From positions 1,240,001 to 1,304,000 of the forward strand of contig NISF01000001.1 in the NCBI GenBank assembly GCA_002270295.1: a stretch of 64,000 nucleotides of DNA, read 5' to 3'. Both the position numbers and the translations under genes were made by a program. Each line of letters opens with the position of its first letter. Position 1 is the first letter of the stretch. This stretch comes from Enterobacter sp. 10-1. GTDB taxonomy: Bacteria; Pseudomonadota; Gammaproteobacteria; Enterobacterales; Enterobacteriaceae. Shown here piece by piece: positions 1 through 7,914 of this stretch. Under the pieces are notes generated by a model that was not told the DNA's origin, ran no database searches, and saw only the letters and a list, made by a program, of their open reading frames with translations.

Positions 1-1519
1 GTTTGTAGTAGTTCAGCACCGATTTATCCTCAGTTAACTCGCGTTCAGCGTTGATTTGCACATAGTTCGGATTGACGTGAAACCAAGGCGTAGCGGACGT
101 AAACCCTGCATTATGACTGTTATCCCACTGGAAAGGCGTTCTGCTGTTATCCCGGCTGGTCAGGCGCACGTTGTCGAGAAATTCCGCTGCCGTCACTTTT
201 CCGCTTTCGACATAATCATGCCAGAAACCTTTAACTTCAATATCGTCAAATTCGCTTAGCTTTTTAAAAGGATAGTTGGTCATTCCCAGCTCTGACCCCT
301 GATAAATAAACGGCGTCGCCCGCTGGGTGAGGGTGATTGTCGCCAGCGCTTTAGCCGATGCTTCCCGCCACTGCGGTTTGTCATCGCCGAAATGAGATAC
401 CGCGCGGGGATTGTCATGGTTATCGAGGAAGAACGTGTTCCATCCGTACTCCCCGACGGTGGTATCCATTTTACTGATGATCTGACGGAACTGAGAGAGC
501 GTCCACGGCTTATGGCGCCAGCGCTCATTGCTGTCGCGGTCAAGACGAATTAAGTCAAACATAAAAGCCATGTTCAGCTCATGGCGCCGGCGGTCAAAAA
601 ACTGCGACGAGCGATCCAGCGGCACGCCAAAGATTTCCCCTGCGGTGGCGACATCATAGCGGGAAAGGACCTCCCGGTTCATTTCCTGAATATATTGATG
701 AATATTGGGGCCCATGGTGTATTGTTGGGCAAAATTTTTCTGTTGCTCAGGAGTCAGGTCGGGGAATCCAGGTATTTTTGAATAGGTCGCCACGGTGTCA
801 AAGCGCATCCCTGAAACGCCTTTATCCAGCCAGAAACGGAGCATTGCGTAGAGATCTTCGCGGACCTTCGGGTTATCCCAGTTGAGATCGGGCTGCTGTT
901 TGGCAAAATAGTGCAAATAGTATTGTCCTGACTTCGCCTCTTTTTGCCACGCCGAGCCGCCAAAAAAGGAAGGATAGTTATTCGGTGGCTGATTATCCTT
1001 TCCGTCACGCCAGAAGTAGTAGTCACGATAAGGATTGTTTTTATCACTTTTACTTTGAATAAACCACGGATGCCGATCGCTGGTGTGATTGATGACGACG
1101 TCGATCATTAAGCGCATATTTCGTTTTTTCATTTCGGCGATGAGCGTATCGAAGTCCGCCATAGTGCCGTACTCTTTCATGATCTGACGATAATTGCTGA
1201 TGTCATAACCGTTGTCGGTATTCGGCGAGTCGTAATGGGGATTTATCCAGATAGCGTCAATGCCGAGTGATTTGATATAGTCCAGTTTTTCGATAATGCC
1301 TCGAATATCGCCAATGCCATCGCCGTTGGTATCTTTAAAAGAACGCGGATACACCTGATAAAAAACCGCCTCTTTCCACCATGCCGGGAAAGTATTTTCC
1401 TTATGAACGCCGATATCCTCGGCGAAGGAGGCGGGGGCGCTGAAACCCGGACAAGCCCAGGTCATCATGAGAGATGATAGTGCAACCGCAACCGCCGTGC
1501 GGCGTTTAACAAAAGACAT
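1..1519 (-). CDS. palI: sucrose isomerase (isomaltulose synthase), 3' end beyond window
   Basis: GH13 enzyme that rearranges sucrose to isomaltulose and trehalulose, probably in the periplasm. 506 codons are inside the window; the family has about 600 residues, so roughly 90 C-terminal residues lie outside. The start at 1519 has AAGGA upstream. Residues 1-28 look like a signal peptide. Visible GH13 features are YPRSFKDTNGDGIGD, IDVVINHTSD, GMRFDTVA (nucleophile Asp, about 241), TAGEIFG (acid/base Glu, about 295) and FLDNHDNPR (Asp, about 369). The RLDRD motif at residues 325-329 (nt 533-547) separates sucrose isomerases from ordinary oligo-1,6-glucosidases. From memory the sequence is very close to Klebsiella sp. 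LX3 PalI, with the same residue numbering. It follows the permease gene on the same strand after 47 nt. The specific activity is inferred from the motif and overall similarity. Confidence 0.9.
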   Translation of the reverse strand, partial: MSFVKRRTAVAVALSSLMMTWACPGFSAPASFAEDIGVHKENTFPAWWKEAVFYQVYPRSFKDTNGDGIGDIRGIIEKLDYIKSLGIDAIWINPHYDSPNTDNGYDISNYRQIMKEYGTMADFDTLIAEMKKRNMRLMIDVVINHTSDRHPWFIQSKSDKNNPYRDYYFWRDGKDNQPPNNYPSFFGGSAWQKEAKSGQYYLHYFAKQQPDLNWDNPKVREDLYAMLRFWLDKGVSGMRFDTVATYSKIPGFPDLTPEQQKNFAQQYTMGPNIHQYIQEMNREVLSRYDVATAGEIFGVPLDRSSQFFDRRRHELNMAFMFDLIRLDRDSNERWRHKPWTLSQFRQIISKMDTTVGEYGWNTFFLDNHDNPRAVSHFGDDKPQWREASAKALATITLTQRATPFIYQGSELGMTNYPFKKLSEFDDIEVKGFWHDYVESGKVTAAEFLDNVRLTSRDNSRTPFQWDNSHNAGFTSATPWFHVNPNYVQINAERELTEDKSVLNYYK

Positions 1520-1566
1520 AATTTTTTCCTTATGAAGTACGTTGTGAATGCTTAAATTTTTTATCG

Positions 1567-2622
1567 TTAAATAAAGGCGTAAATCATCAGCAGCCAAAGT
1601 ATGGCGCCAACGACAATGATAAATTTCAGCAGGAGGTTATTCCCCGGGAAGGTATATACCGGAGGCAGCGACGAGCGTCGGGCCTTAATGAGCAAGGAGG
1701 GCGGGAGTAATATACTCCACAGCACTAATGAGAGTCCGCCAAAGGCCAGAGCAGATAAAAAACCTTGCGGGGTGAAAATGCCGGCCAGGGCCGGAGGAAA
1801 ATATGTCAGAAATATCGCCAGCGGCCGCGAGGCGCGGCGGTACCGGTTATTAAGCATATCCTCAAGATAATCACACAGGCCGATTGAGGCTGACATCAGA
1901 GAGGCCAAAACGGCAATGCATCCGAATGATATGAACATCAGACCGGTGCCGGACGCGGGCTGGTTGATGTTGAGGGCCGCCATAAACGCGCCGATGTTTC
2001 CACCTTCGTCGCTGACATGCTGAATAGCCTGAGGAGTGAGTACTCCCATGATAATGGTCAGCCAGAAGGCGTAGATGAGCAACGAAACGGCAAAGCCGTA
2101 ATAGAGAGACCGCGTAATAGCGCGGTGATTGTCCCGTCTGTACATCCTCGTCAGGGAGGGAATGCTGCCATGAAAACCAAAGGCAATAATACATACCGGA
2201 ATGACTGGCAGGTAGTGCTGTAGCGACGTTCCACGGCTGGTTTCCATCAGCCTGAGCAGCTGCACGCCGCCGGCAGCGCCTGCGAACAGCAGCAGAAAGA
2301 GGCTAAACTTCACCGCAATCAGGCAGGAGAGAATATAGCCGGGTAGTCTGCCGCCTGCCCACAGAATAAGCGAGGTCGTCAGCGACAGCAGGGCAATCGG
2401 GAGCCAGCCGCGGCCCATCCCGGCGGGAGGCAAGAGGCCGTTTAATATTGACGCCGCGCCTGATATATACGCATAGGTGAGCAAATAAAGCACAACACAA
2501 AACGCGATACCGATGACTACGCTGGCGCCGGGGCCGAGCAGCGCCTTCGTGAAGGTGTGAAAGCTTGCTCCCTGGGGAAATCGCATATTGATATCGACGA
2601 GGATCGGCCACGTCACCAGCAT
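1567..2622 (-). CDS. aromatic amino acid permease (Mtr/TnaB/TyrP, HAAAP family), N-terminally truncated
   Basis: Inner-membrane permease resembling Mtr and TyrP, which import tryptophan or tyrosine with protons. Family hallmarks visible are LYLLTYAYISGAASIL, FGFHGSIPSL, GGNIGAFM and SIGLCDYLEDML. At 351 codons it is about 50-60 residues shorter than usual and begins inside what is normally TM2, so TM1 is absent. Upstream in the same frame, and overlapping the end of the MFS gene, sit codons reading AKKENRQAPSATG, which look like a typical cytoplasmic N-terminus. The simplest reading is an in-frame loss of about 40 codons. The ATG at 2622 has AGGG six bases upstream, so a short product could be made, but transport function is doubtful. 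It may be a pseudogene. Confidence 0.75.
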   Translation of the reverse strand: MLVTWPILVDINMRFPQGASFHTFTKALLGPGASVVIGIAFCVVLYLLTYAYISGAASILNGLLPPAGMGRGWLPIALLSLTTSLILWAGGRLPGYILSCLIAVKFSLFLLLFAGAAGGVQLLRLMETSRGTSLQHYLPVIPVCIIAFGFHGSIPSLTRMYRRDNHRAITRSLYYGFAVSLLIYAFWLTIIMGVLTPQAIQHVSDEGGNIGAFMAALNINQPASGTGLMFISFGCIAVLASLMSASIGLCDYLEDMLNNRYRRASRPLAIFLTYFPPALAGIFTPQGFLSALAFGGLSLVLWSILLPPSLLIKARRSSLPPVYTFPGNNLLLKFIIVVGAILWLLMIYAFI

Positions 2623-2650
2623 CAGGAGCCCTGTCGCCGAGGGTGCCTGT

Positions 2651-3790
2651 CTATTTTCTTTTTTTGCCAGTTTTCCATTGTGTTACCTTCATTGAAGTGA
2701 CTACCAGAAGAGACAGGATCGCCAGCGATAAGCTGCTTACGCCAAGCGTCCTGTCGAAACCAATACCGGTATCCGTCAGTTTTACCGCGAAAAAGCTAAT
2801 CGTTCCGGCGCTCGCTGTTTGAATAAAGCCGGTGAGGGATGCGGCAACCCCCGTCTTATTGCCTTTAATTTGCAGAGCGATAAAGTTAGCGGTCGGATAA
2901 TAAGCGCCAAGGCTGAAGTTAAAAACCATCGCGCCGACAATGCATAAAATAAGCGAGTGGCTGCCGAGGATAAATGGCGCAACCGACAGGGCGTTTAGCA
3001 AAAATAAAACCCACGGATTGATGAACTGTTCGAATTTCGCAGCCTGATTACCGATAATGAAAAACAACACCGATGCTGAAAACAGCAGGGAATAGTTCAT
3101 CGTACTCAGACCAAGCTGCTGCATAAAGATCGCCGGCGACAGCGAGATATAACAAAACAGTGAGCTCAGGATCAGCGAAACCAGCAAGGTTCCGTGGATA
3201 AATGCCGGAGTGATAAATCCGCCGGTTGAGGAAGTGGCTACGCGATCGTGATGCGCGAGGGCGCGCGGGGACAGTAGCATGGTCAGGACGCTAAATAGCG
3301 CCATGATCAGAAAAATCACGTTCCAGCTCAGATGCCCGAGGATCACCGCGCCCGCCAGCGGGGCAATAAGAGGAACGACGGCACTGGCTGAGGATATATC
3401 GGAAAGCGCGCGTTTTAGCTTCAGCGGGGGGAACGTTTCTTTGGCGATGGCTTTTGAAAGCACGGGGCCGGCACCGGCGCCCACGGCCTGTAATACCCTG
3501 CCAGACAGGAGCATCATTAAATTCTCGGCCATAAAACAGAGGATGCTTCCGGCGAGGAAAATGGCAAAGCTGAGCGTCAGTACCCGTAATTTACCAAATT
3601 TATCACCGATAAATCCCGATACTAACTGGCTCGCTGCGTATATCACAAGAAAGCCGCTAATAGTCAACTGGATGGTTGAGTAATCTGTATTAAAGGCCGT
3701 TTGTAGGATCGGCAGCGCGGGCACGATCATATCCGTTGCCAGCGCCGATACCGATGCGGCAAGAATAAGATACAGATACATCCTGAGCAT
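2651..3790 (-). CDS. MFS efflux transporter, Bcr/CflA type
   Basis: A 379-residue, 12-TM major facilitator of the drug:H+ antiporter group. The N-terminus has DMIVPALPILQ in TM1, followed by SQLVSGFIGDKFGKLRVL (motif A, loop 2-3) and GRVLQAVGAGAGPVLSKAI (the motif C region of DHA1 exporters). These features mark Bcr/CflA-like pumps that export drugs or small metabolites. It lies between the EamA gene (48 nt upstream) and the truncated permease, all on the same strand, so one leftward operon is likely. A GGA-type ribosome site lies about 11 nt before the ATG at 3790. The substrate is unknown. The neighbouring oxidase suggests export of a locally made or modified compound, which is inference. 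Confidence 0.85.
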   Translation of the reverse strand: MLRMYLYLILAASVSALATDMIVPALPILQTAFNTDYSTIQLTISGFLVIYAASQLVSGFIGDKFGKLRVLTLSFAIFLAGSILCFMAENLMMLLSGRVLQAVGAGAGPVLSKAIAKETFPPLKLKRALSDISSASAVVPLIAPLAGAVILGHLSWNVIFLIMALFSVLTMLLSPRALAHHDRVATSSTGGFITPAFIHGTLLVSLILSSLFCYISLSPAIFMQQLGLSTMNYSLLFSASVLFFIIGNQAAKFEQFINPWVLFLLNALSVAPFILGSHSLILCIVGAMVFNFSLGAYYPTANFIALQIKGNKTGVAASLTGFIQTASAGTISFFAVKLTDTGIGFDRTLGVSSLSLAILSLLVVTSMKVTQWKTGKKRK

Positions 3791-3838
3791 AATAAATGCT
3801 TCCTTAATTTAGCGGGTTAAATCATCGGGGATTGTTAT

Positions 3839-4753
3839 TTAATTTCTTATGGCTTTTTTCTCGATGGAACAGATGCCGATCCCTGTCATTATTAACAGAG
3901 CGCTCGCCAGATGATATAAATGCGGTTGGGTATGTAAAAACAGGATGCTTAATATACCGCCAGAAAGAGGGATTATATGAGTGTAAATTTCACCGCGAGT
4001 AGCGCCAATCGCGGCAATGCCTTTATTCCAGAATAAATAGGCCAGCCATGAGGGGAAAATAACCAGGTACGCCAGGCCGCTGAGGAAAAAAGCATCGTGA
4101 TATGCGCTGAAGGAGATGGCCGGCTGTCGCGATAGCCAGACTATTACCACCGGAATCAGGAGAAGGGCGCCAACAAGCGAGCTGACGGCGACGAAAGCGT
4201 TCGCAGGGATGCGTCGGTCTTTATTGCGCAGCAGAGAACAGTACAGTGCCCAGCTTAGCGCCGATCCCATAGCCCAGAGATCCCCCGACCTGAAACTCTT
4301 CAGTCCCTCCGGGTGCAGCAGGTTGCCCTGCAAAAGGAGGATCAGCACGCCGGCCGTACTGAAGATAACGCCCAACCAGTTACGTGCCGAAACCCGGTCG
4401 CGGAAAATAAGACGATTAATAATAAGAACCATGCAGGGGGTCGCGGACATATAGATCGCGGCGTTCAGCGCGGAGGTGGTCTGCAGGCCTATATAGAGCG
4501 TTAAGGGGAAACTAACCTGTCCACAGAGCGTTAAGATCAGCAGCGTGGCGGCGTTTTTACGCAGCAGCATGCGACTCTCCCCGATTTGCCGATGATAAAG
4601 CACAACCAGCAGCAGCGCCGTCAGCGCCCATCTTGCTTCGGTCATCAGAATCGGATCTGCACCCTGAACGAGAATATGCCCTACGACATAATTCCCTCCC
4701 CAGAACAGGGCCGCCAGCGTGAGTAACAGATAAGGCATGCTAATTCCTTGCAT
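3839..4753 (-). CDS. EamA/RhaT-type DMT family transporter
   Basis: A 304-residue drug/metabolite transporter with two EamA repeats and about ten TM helices. It opens with LLTLAALFWGGNYVVGHIL and then EARWALTALLLV, both typical of EamA proteins. The second repeat contains GDLWAMGSALSWALYC. YdcZ/RhtA-like members export amino acids or metabolites. A second in-frame ATG (4738, MPYLLLT) follows MQGIS and could be the true start. It is the first gene of the leftward group and diverges from the diiron-oxidase gene across a 196-bp AT-rich spacer, so the two are probably co-regulated. The substrate is unknown. Confidence 0.85.
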   Translation of the reverse strand: MQGISMPYLLLTLAALFWGGNYVVGHILVQGADPILMTEARWALTALLLVVLYHRQIGESRMLLRKNAATLLILTLCGQVSFPLTLYIGLQTTSALNAAIYMSATPCMVLIINRLIFRDRVSARNWLGVIFSTAGVLILLLQGNLLHPEGLKSFRSGDLWAMGSALSWALYCSLLRNKDRRIPANAFVAVSSLVGALLLIPVVIVWLSRQPAISFSAYHDAFFLSGLAYLVIFPSWLAYLFWNKGIAAIGATRGEIYTHIIPLSGGILSILFLHTQPHLYHLASALLIMTGIGICSIEKKAIRN

Positions 4754-4949
4754 CGCTTAAAACTGTACTAAATGGTAACGTTAAAATTTTAATAACATCA
4801 ACTTTTTTTTAAATGAAAATGAAGTTTTGAATTTTAATTAATATTATCATTTAGTTAACTGTTTTTAACGGAAGTGATAAAAATCTCATTGCAGCATGTT
4901 TGGCTGTACTATAACGTATATATACCATGCATTTTACAGGGATAAATTA
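4754..4949. promoter_or_regulatory. AT-rich divergent promoter region
   Basis: This 196-bp spacer separates the leftward transporter genes from the rightward oxidase gene and is much more AT-rich than its surroundings. TATAACGTATATATA around 4911-4925 could supply a -10 for the oxidase. Short palindromic pieces (GTTAAC near 4855, AACGTT near 4790) could be operator elements. No operator can be assigned with confidence. Confidence 0.4.
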
Positions 4950-6029
4950 ATGCGTACCATTGCGAATGATGTCACCGGCAACGAGCGTAATTCCTCTCTC
5001 TCAATGCCTTCTCTGGATGAAATGATTGACCAGCTCATCCACAGCAATGCACTGTCGCTGAAACTGACGGCCAATCCGCTTCTTGCAGACAGGCTCTGGC
5101 ATCTTACGGAGAATACCTGCGTCAGGGCTTTTTCCGCTGCCGATCCCGAAGCACGAAAGTGCGCCCACGGCGCGCTGTTCACGCTTTATCAGGCCTGGCT
5201 GGCTGAGCCGCTATCCGCGCCGGCGAATAACCAGTTCCACCCTCTGCTCAGCGCAGTAAGGACCTATATTGAGTCAGAGTGGCTTCGGGCGGAAAAGAAA
5301 CGTTTTATTTCGCATAAGCCCGTACTTAACGCCGGTAATATCGTGGATGAGCTTCGTGATTTATGTCAGAAGCATCCAGCCTCACACCATCCGCTTTTCG
5401 ACTTTCTCTCCGCTTCAGCTTCCGCAGCGCAAATAGATTATTTTTTCAAAAGCGATAGCGCGCTTAATCTTCTGTTTTTCGATCTGGTTGCGATGGGGCT
5501 GGTGGGCTCCCTGCCGGAAACGCGGGCAGAGATTGCCCAAAACCTCTGGGATGAGATAGGGCAGGGAAGTAACGAAATCACTCACGTCAATTTGTATAAG
5601 GATCTACTGAAACGCAGAGATATCGCCTTACCCGAAAATCATTTCGCTCACCTGTATGAGTGGCAGGGGCTTGCCGGGTATAACGCGTTCATGCTCGGCG
5701 GCGTGAACCGGCAGCATTACTATAAATCGCTTGGCGTGATGGCGATGACGGAGCTACTGGATCCGCCGCAGTATCAGAAACTCGTCGAAGGGTGCCGCCG
5801 CATTGGCCTGACGGAACGCGATGTGCATTATTACTCGGAACACATCACGGTGGATATCGGTCATGCCGATGGATGGCTGAATAACGTGATTGTTCCCATC
5901 GGCAAAAAATATCCGGCAGCACTGGAGGAAGTCTACGTGGGCGCAACGCTGCGTCTGCAAACATGCTGCGATTACTACGATTGCCTGCTTGAGTCCCTGC
6001 AGGCGCTGAAGGCTTCCGACGCCGTGTGA
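4950..6029 (+). CDS. haem-oxygenase-like diiron oxidase (HDO superfamily; iron-containing redox enzyme family)
   Basis: A 359-residue protein with the hallmarks of the Haem_oxygenas_2/HDO fold, whose studied members (UndA, BesC, CADD, SznF, AetD) oxidise fatty or amino acids with a non-haem diiron centre. Residues 200-216 contain WDEIGQGSNEITH, carrying the ExxH pair Glu209/His212. Residues 295-306 contain YYSEHITVDIGH, with likely ligands among Glu297, Asp302 and His305. Where many relatives have the first-helix ligand Glu, I see KSDSALNLLFFDL with Asp169, by eye alignment only. The ATG at 4950 was chosen over 4896 because it follows AGGGATAA and excludes an odd leader overlapping the promoter-like TATA stretch. 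It is flanked by exporter genes and two regulators. The substrate is unknown; an amino acid is plausible from the nearby aromatic permease. Confidence 0.8.
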   Translation: MRTIANDVTGNERNSSLSMPSLDEMIDQLIHSNALSLKLTANPLLADRLWHLTENTCVRAFSAADPEARKCAHGALFTLYQAWLAEPLSAPANNQFHPLLSAVRTYIESEWLRAEKKRFISHKPVLNAGNIVDELRDLCQKHPASHHPLFDFLSASASAAQIDYFFKSDSALNLLFFDLVAMGLVGSLPETRAEIAQNLWDEIGQGSNEITHVNLYKDLLKRRDIALPENHFAHLYEWQGLAGYNAFMLGGVNRQHYYKSLGVMAMTELLDPPQYQKLVEGCRRIGLTERDVHYYSEHITVDIGHADGWLNNVIVPIGKKYPAALEEVYVGATLRLQTCCDYYDCLLESLQALKASDAV

Positions 6030-6032
6030 AGG

Positions 6033-6665
6033 TCAGAGCGTCCCGCCTTCGGAGTAAATAAGCGCTTTCGCCGCGCTCCAGGCCGTCATTCCCGGGGGGA
6101 TCTCCCGACACTCTGACGACTCTGCCTGCTGGGCGGCGATTGCGCCATCGATAAGAATGAGCATCATCATCGCCACCCGTTCCGCCGGTTCCGGTTTTAA
6201 TATCAGCACGAGAATATCGCGGAAAAATTGGTAAAGGCGCGATTTAAACTGCGAACATTTCTCCCGGATTGCCGGGGATGAGGTGCCATATTCGAAGAGC
6301 GCGCGGGTAAACATACAGCCATGGAAATCCTCACAGGTGAACCAGTTGTTATAGTACTCAAAAACGGCAAACAGCTTCTCCCGCGGGGAGGATTTATCCG
6401 CAGTAATGCTCTGCAGAGCCTGCATAAACTCGTACTCTTTCAGCTGTAAAATGGCAAGGATGAGCGCTTCTTTATCCGGATAGTAGCGATAGAACGTCAT
6501 TTTGGAGATGCCCGCGCACTCCGAAATACGATCGATGCTTGGCGACTGATATCCCTCCCTGTTAAACAGAGACATGGACTGGCGGATGATTTCCGCTTGT
6601 TTTGGCTTCATGCTGGTTCCTGCCGGGTTATTTAACGTCATCTCTGTTCTCTTGTTCCGCGTCAT
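6033..6665 (-). CDS. TetR/AcrR family transcriptional regulator
   Basis: A 210-residue repressor-like protein. The N-terminal HTH spans about residues 25-65 (ISECAGISKMTFYRYYPDKEALI, the TetR recognition-helix pattern); the rest is a helical ligand-binding domain ending in a TetR_C-like segment. The ATG at 6665 directly abuts the TGA of the MarR-type gene, implying translational coupling. An alternative start is MTLNN, 24 nt downstream. Its 3' end lies 3 nt from the convergent oxidase gene. It probably controls the divergent oxidase/exporter promoter, but no operator has been identified. Confidence 0.85.
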   Translation of the reverse strand: MTRNKRTEMTLNNPAGTSMKPKQAEIIRQSMSLFNREGYQSPSIDRISECAGISKMTFYRYYPDKEALILAILQLKEYEFMQALQSITADKSSPREKLFAVFEYYNNWFTCEDFHGCMFTRALFEYGTSSPAIREKCSQFKSRLYQFFRDILVLILKPEPAERVAMMMLILIDGAIAAQQAESSECREIPPGMTAWSAAKALIYSEGGTL

Positions 6666-7109
6666 TCACCTGGCGGTATCTTTAGCCGGTTGCGCAAAAT
6701 TATTCAGGGTGTCACGAAGCGCTTCAAGCTCGGCTTCCGACAGCTGGCTGGCGGATTCTATGCTGCCACTGATGCACCAAAGTTTGTCCTGCAGGGCATT
6801 TCCTTCATCGGTCAGGGTGATGAGAACCCGCCTTTCATCCGTATTGTCACGGGTACGACATATGCGCCCTGCGCGCTCAAGACGCTTCAGTACCGGCGTG
6901 ATGGTCCCGGTGTCCATGCCGAGATTATTACCGATTTCACCCACCGTGCGGGGAGTCATACGAAAGAGTTCAAGCATGACCAGATACTGGGGGAAGGTAA
7001 GCCCCAGCGGATCAAGGAAAGGCTTATGCAATCGGTTCATCCGGCTGGCCGCGCCATAAAGCGCGAATGAAAGCTGGGTTCCGATTTCCCGTCGAGTCTG
7101 CGTTTTCAT
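6666..7109 (-). CDS. MarR family regulator, OhrR-like but lacking the sensing cysteine
   Basis: A 147-residue winged-helix regulator aligning by eye with the peroxide sensor OhrR: LSFALYGAASRMNRLHKPFLDPLGLTFPQYLVML at residues 13-46, the DNA-binding part GMDTGTITPVLKRLERAGRICR, and wing DERRVLITLT. In OhrR proteins the residue after the first Leu of LCFALY is the reactive Cys; here it is Ser14. The only cysteines are in RICR and LWCIS. It may therefore sense another ligand. It heads the marR-tetR pair. Two TTATCT/AGATAA inverted repeats lie just upstream, consistent with autoregulation. Confidence 0.85.
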   Translation of the reverse strand: MKTQTRREIGTQLSFALYGAASRMNRLHKPFLDPLGLTFPQYLVMLELFRMTPRTVGEIGNNLGMDTGTITPVLKRLERAGRICRTRDNTDERRVLITLTDEGNALQDKLWCISGSIESASQLSEAELEALRDTLNNFAQPAKDTAR

Positions 7110-7135
7110 GTTCGAGAAAGTTACCTTGCTGTTGA

Positions 7136-7184
7136 TTATCTAGCGCAACAGATAAAATCGTAAAGTAATTTATCTGAGAGATAA
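7136..7184. promoter_or_regulatory. two TTATCT/AGATAA inverted repeats upstream of the marR-like gene
   Basis: TTATCT-8 nt-AGATAA spans 7136-7155 and TTATCT-3 nt-AGATAA spans 7170-7184, using identical 6-bp arms twice. They lie 27-75 bp upstream of the MarR-type start codon at 7109. MarR-family repressors usually bind such palindromes in their own promoter, so these are candidate operators. The DNA structure is seen directly; binding is inferred. Confidence 0.5.
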
Positions 7185-7268
7185 AGAGCGACCTCCCGGT
7201 ATTCTGGCACAAGAGACATCGGCGTTTGCCAGCTGATATCAGGCTAATGGCATCAACTTCGGCAATGA

Positions 7269-7590
7269 CCGCCGCAGGACTTCCATATACAAGGTCACCG
7301 GGACCCCGATGGCGCGGAAATGATAAAAGCGATTCAGCGAGCCGTGGCAAGCTATGGCGGCGTGGCTAAAATAAAACCATTTCCCTGGTGGTTCATTTAT
7401 ATGGCCGCGCCTTTCAGGGCGACCTTGCGCGAAATTTTAGAGATGCGCTACCTGGGGCGTCAGCCGGTGCGCCTGCACATAAGTTTCTGGGCTCCGAGCC
7501 GCATACTCCTCTTGATGACGCTGTTCACATGACGCTACGAGGCCTGGGCTGGATTGCGGACAGACCCGCAGGAACGGGCGCATAAATCGT
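7269..7590 (+). pseudogene. remnant of an NAD-dependent epimerase/oxidoreductase (C-terminal part, frameshifted)
   Basis: The frame from 7269 reads PPQDFHIQGHRDPDGAEMIK, then KPFPWWFIYMAAPFRATLRE and ILEMRYLGRQPVRL. This matches the C-terminal third of extended-SDR 'NAD-dependent epimerase' proteins, which carry a PWW...PF...REL.EMRYL pattern. The expected continuation, KFLGSEPHTPLDDAVHMTLR and GLGW, is in the +1 frame from about 7480, so a frameshift lies near 7470-7485. A TGA precedes the block at 7266, and no Rossmann-fold N-terminus is recognisable upstream. It is a decayed fragment, not an expressed gene. Confidence 0.6.
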
Positions 7591-7914
7591 TCTTAAACTC
7601 TACGGGCTATATCTCAGCTAAAGGAATGATATGTAGCTGCATCCAGGATGAGGTATTCTTCGGCAGTCTGTCATCGGGCCGCTGTTGATAAACGTTATGC
7701 CGTCGGCAATCGGCCACTTCAGGGAAAGAGCGAACATGGTGATAATCCTCGGCGTCCCGCAGGAGAGCCCGCGCAACTCCGACGCAAAAAATTTACGGCG
7801 GGCTAAAGCCGGGCAAAACCCGGGAGCCGGTGATTTTCTGCGTATCGCGTCCTTATTCGAGCCAGGCGCCGGGAAGTTCGCTGAGCGCCATATGCTGTAT
7901 AACAGGAAAACGCT
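7591..7914. other. no gene recognised
   Basis: About 320 bp between the epimerase remnant and the WYL regulator. Open frames exist on both strands but none has a recognisable motif or a good ribosome site. It is probably decayed sequence plus the regulator's promoter. Confidence 0.4.

Noticed and set aside
4896..4949. An upstream ATG for the diiron oxidase
   Set aside because: The extra 18 residues overlap a promoter-like TATA stretch and lack a ribosome site; ATG 4950 has AGGGA nearby.
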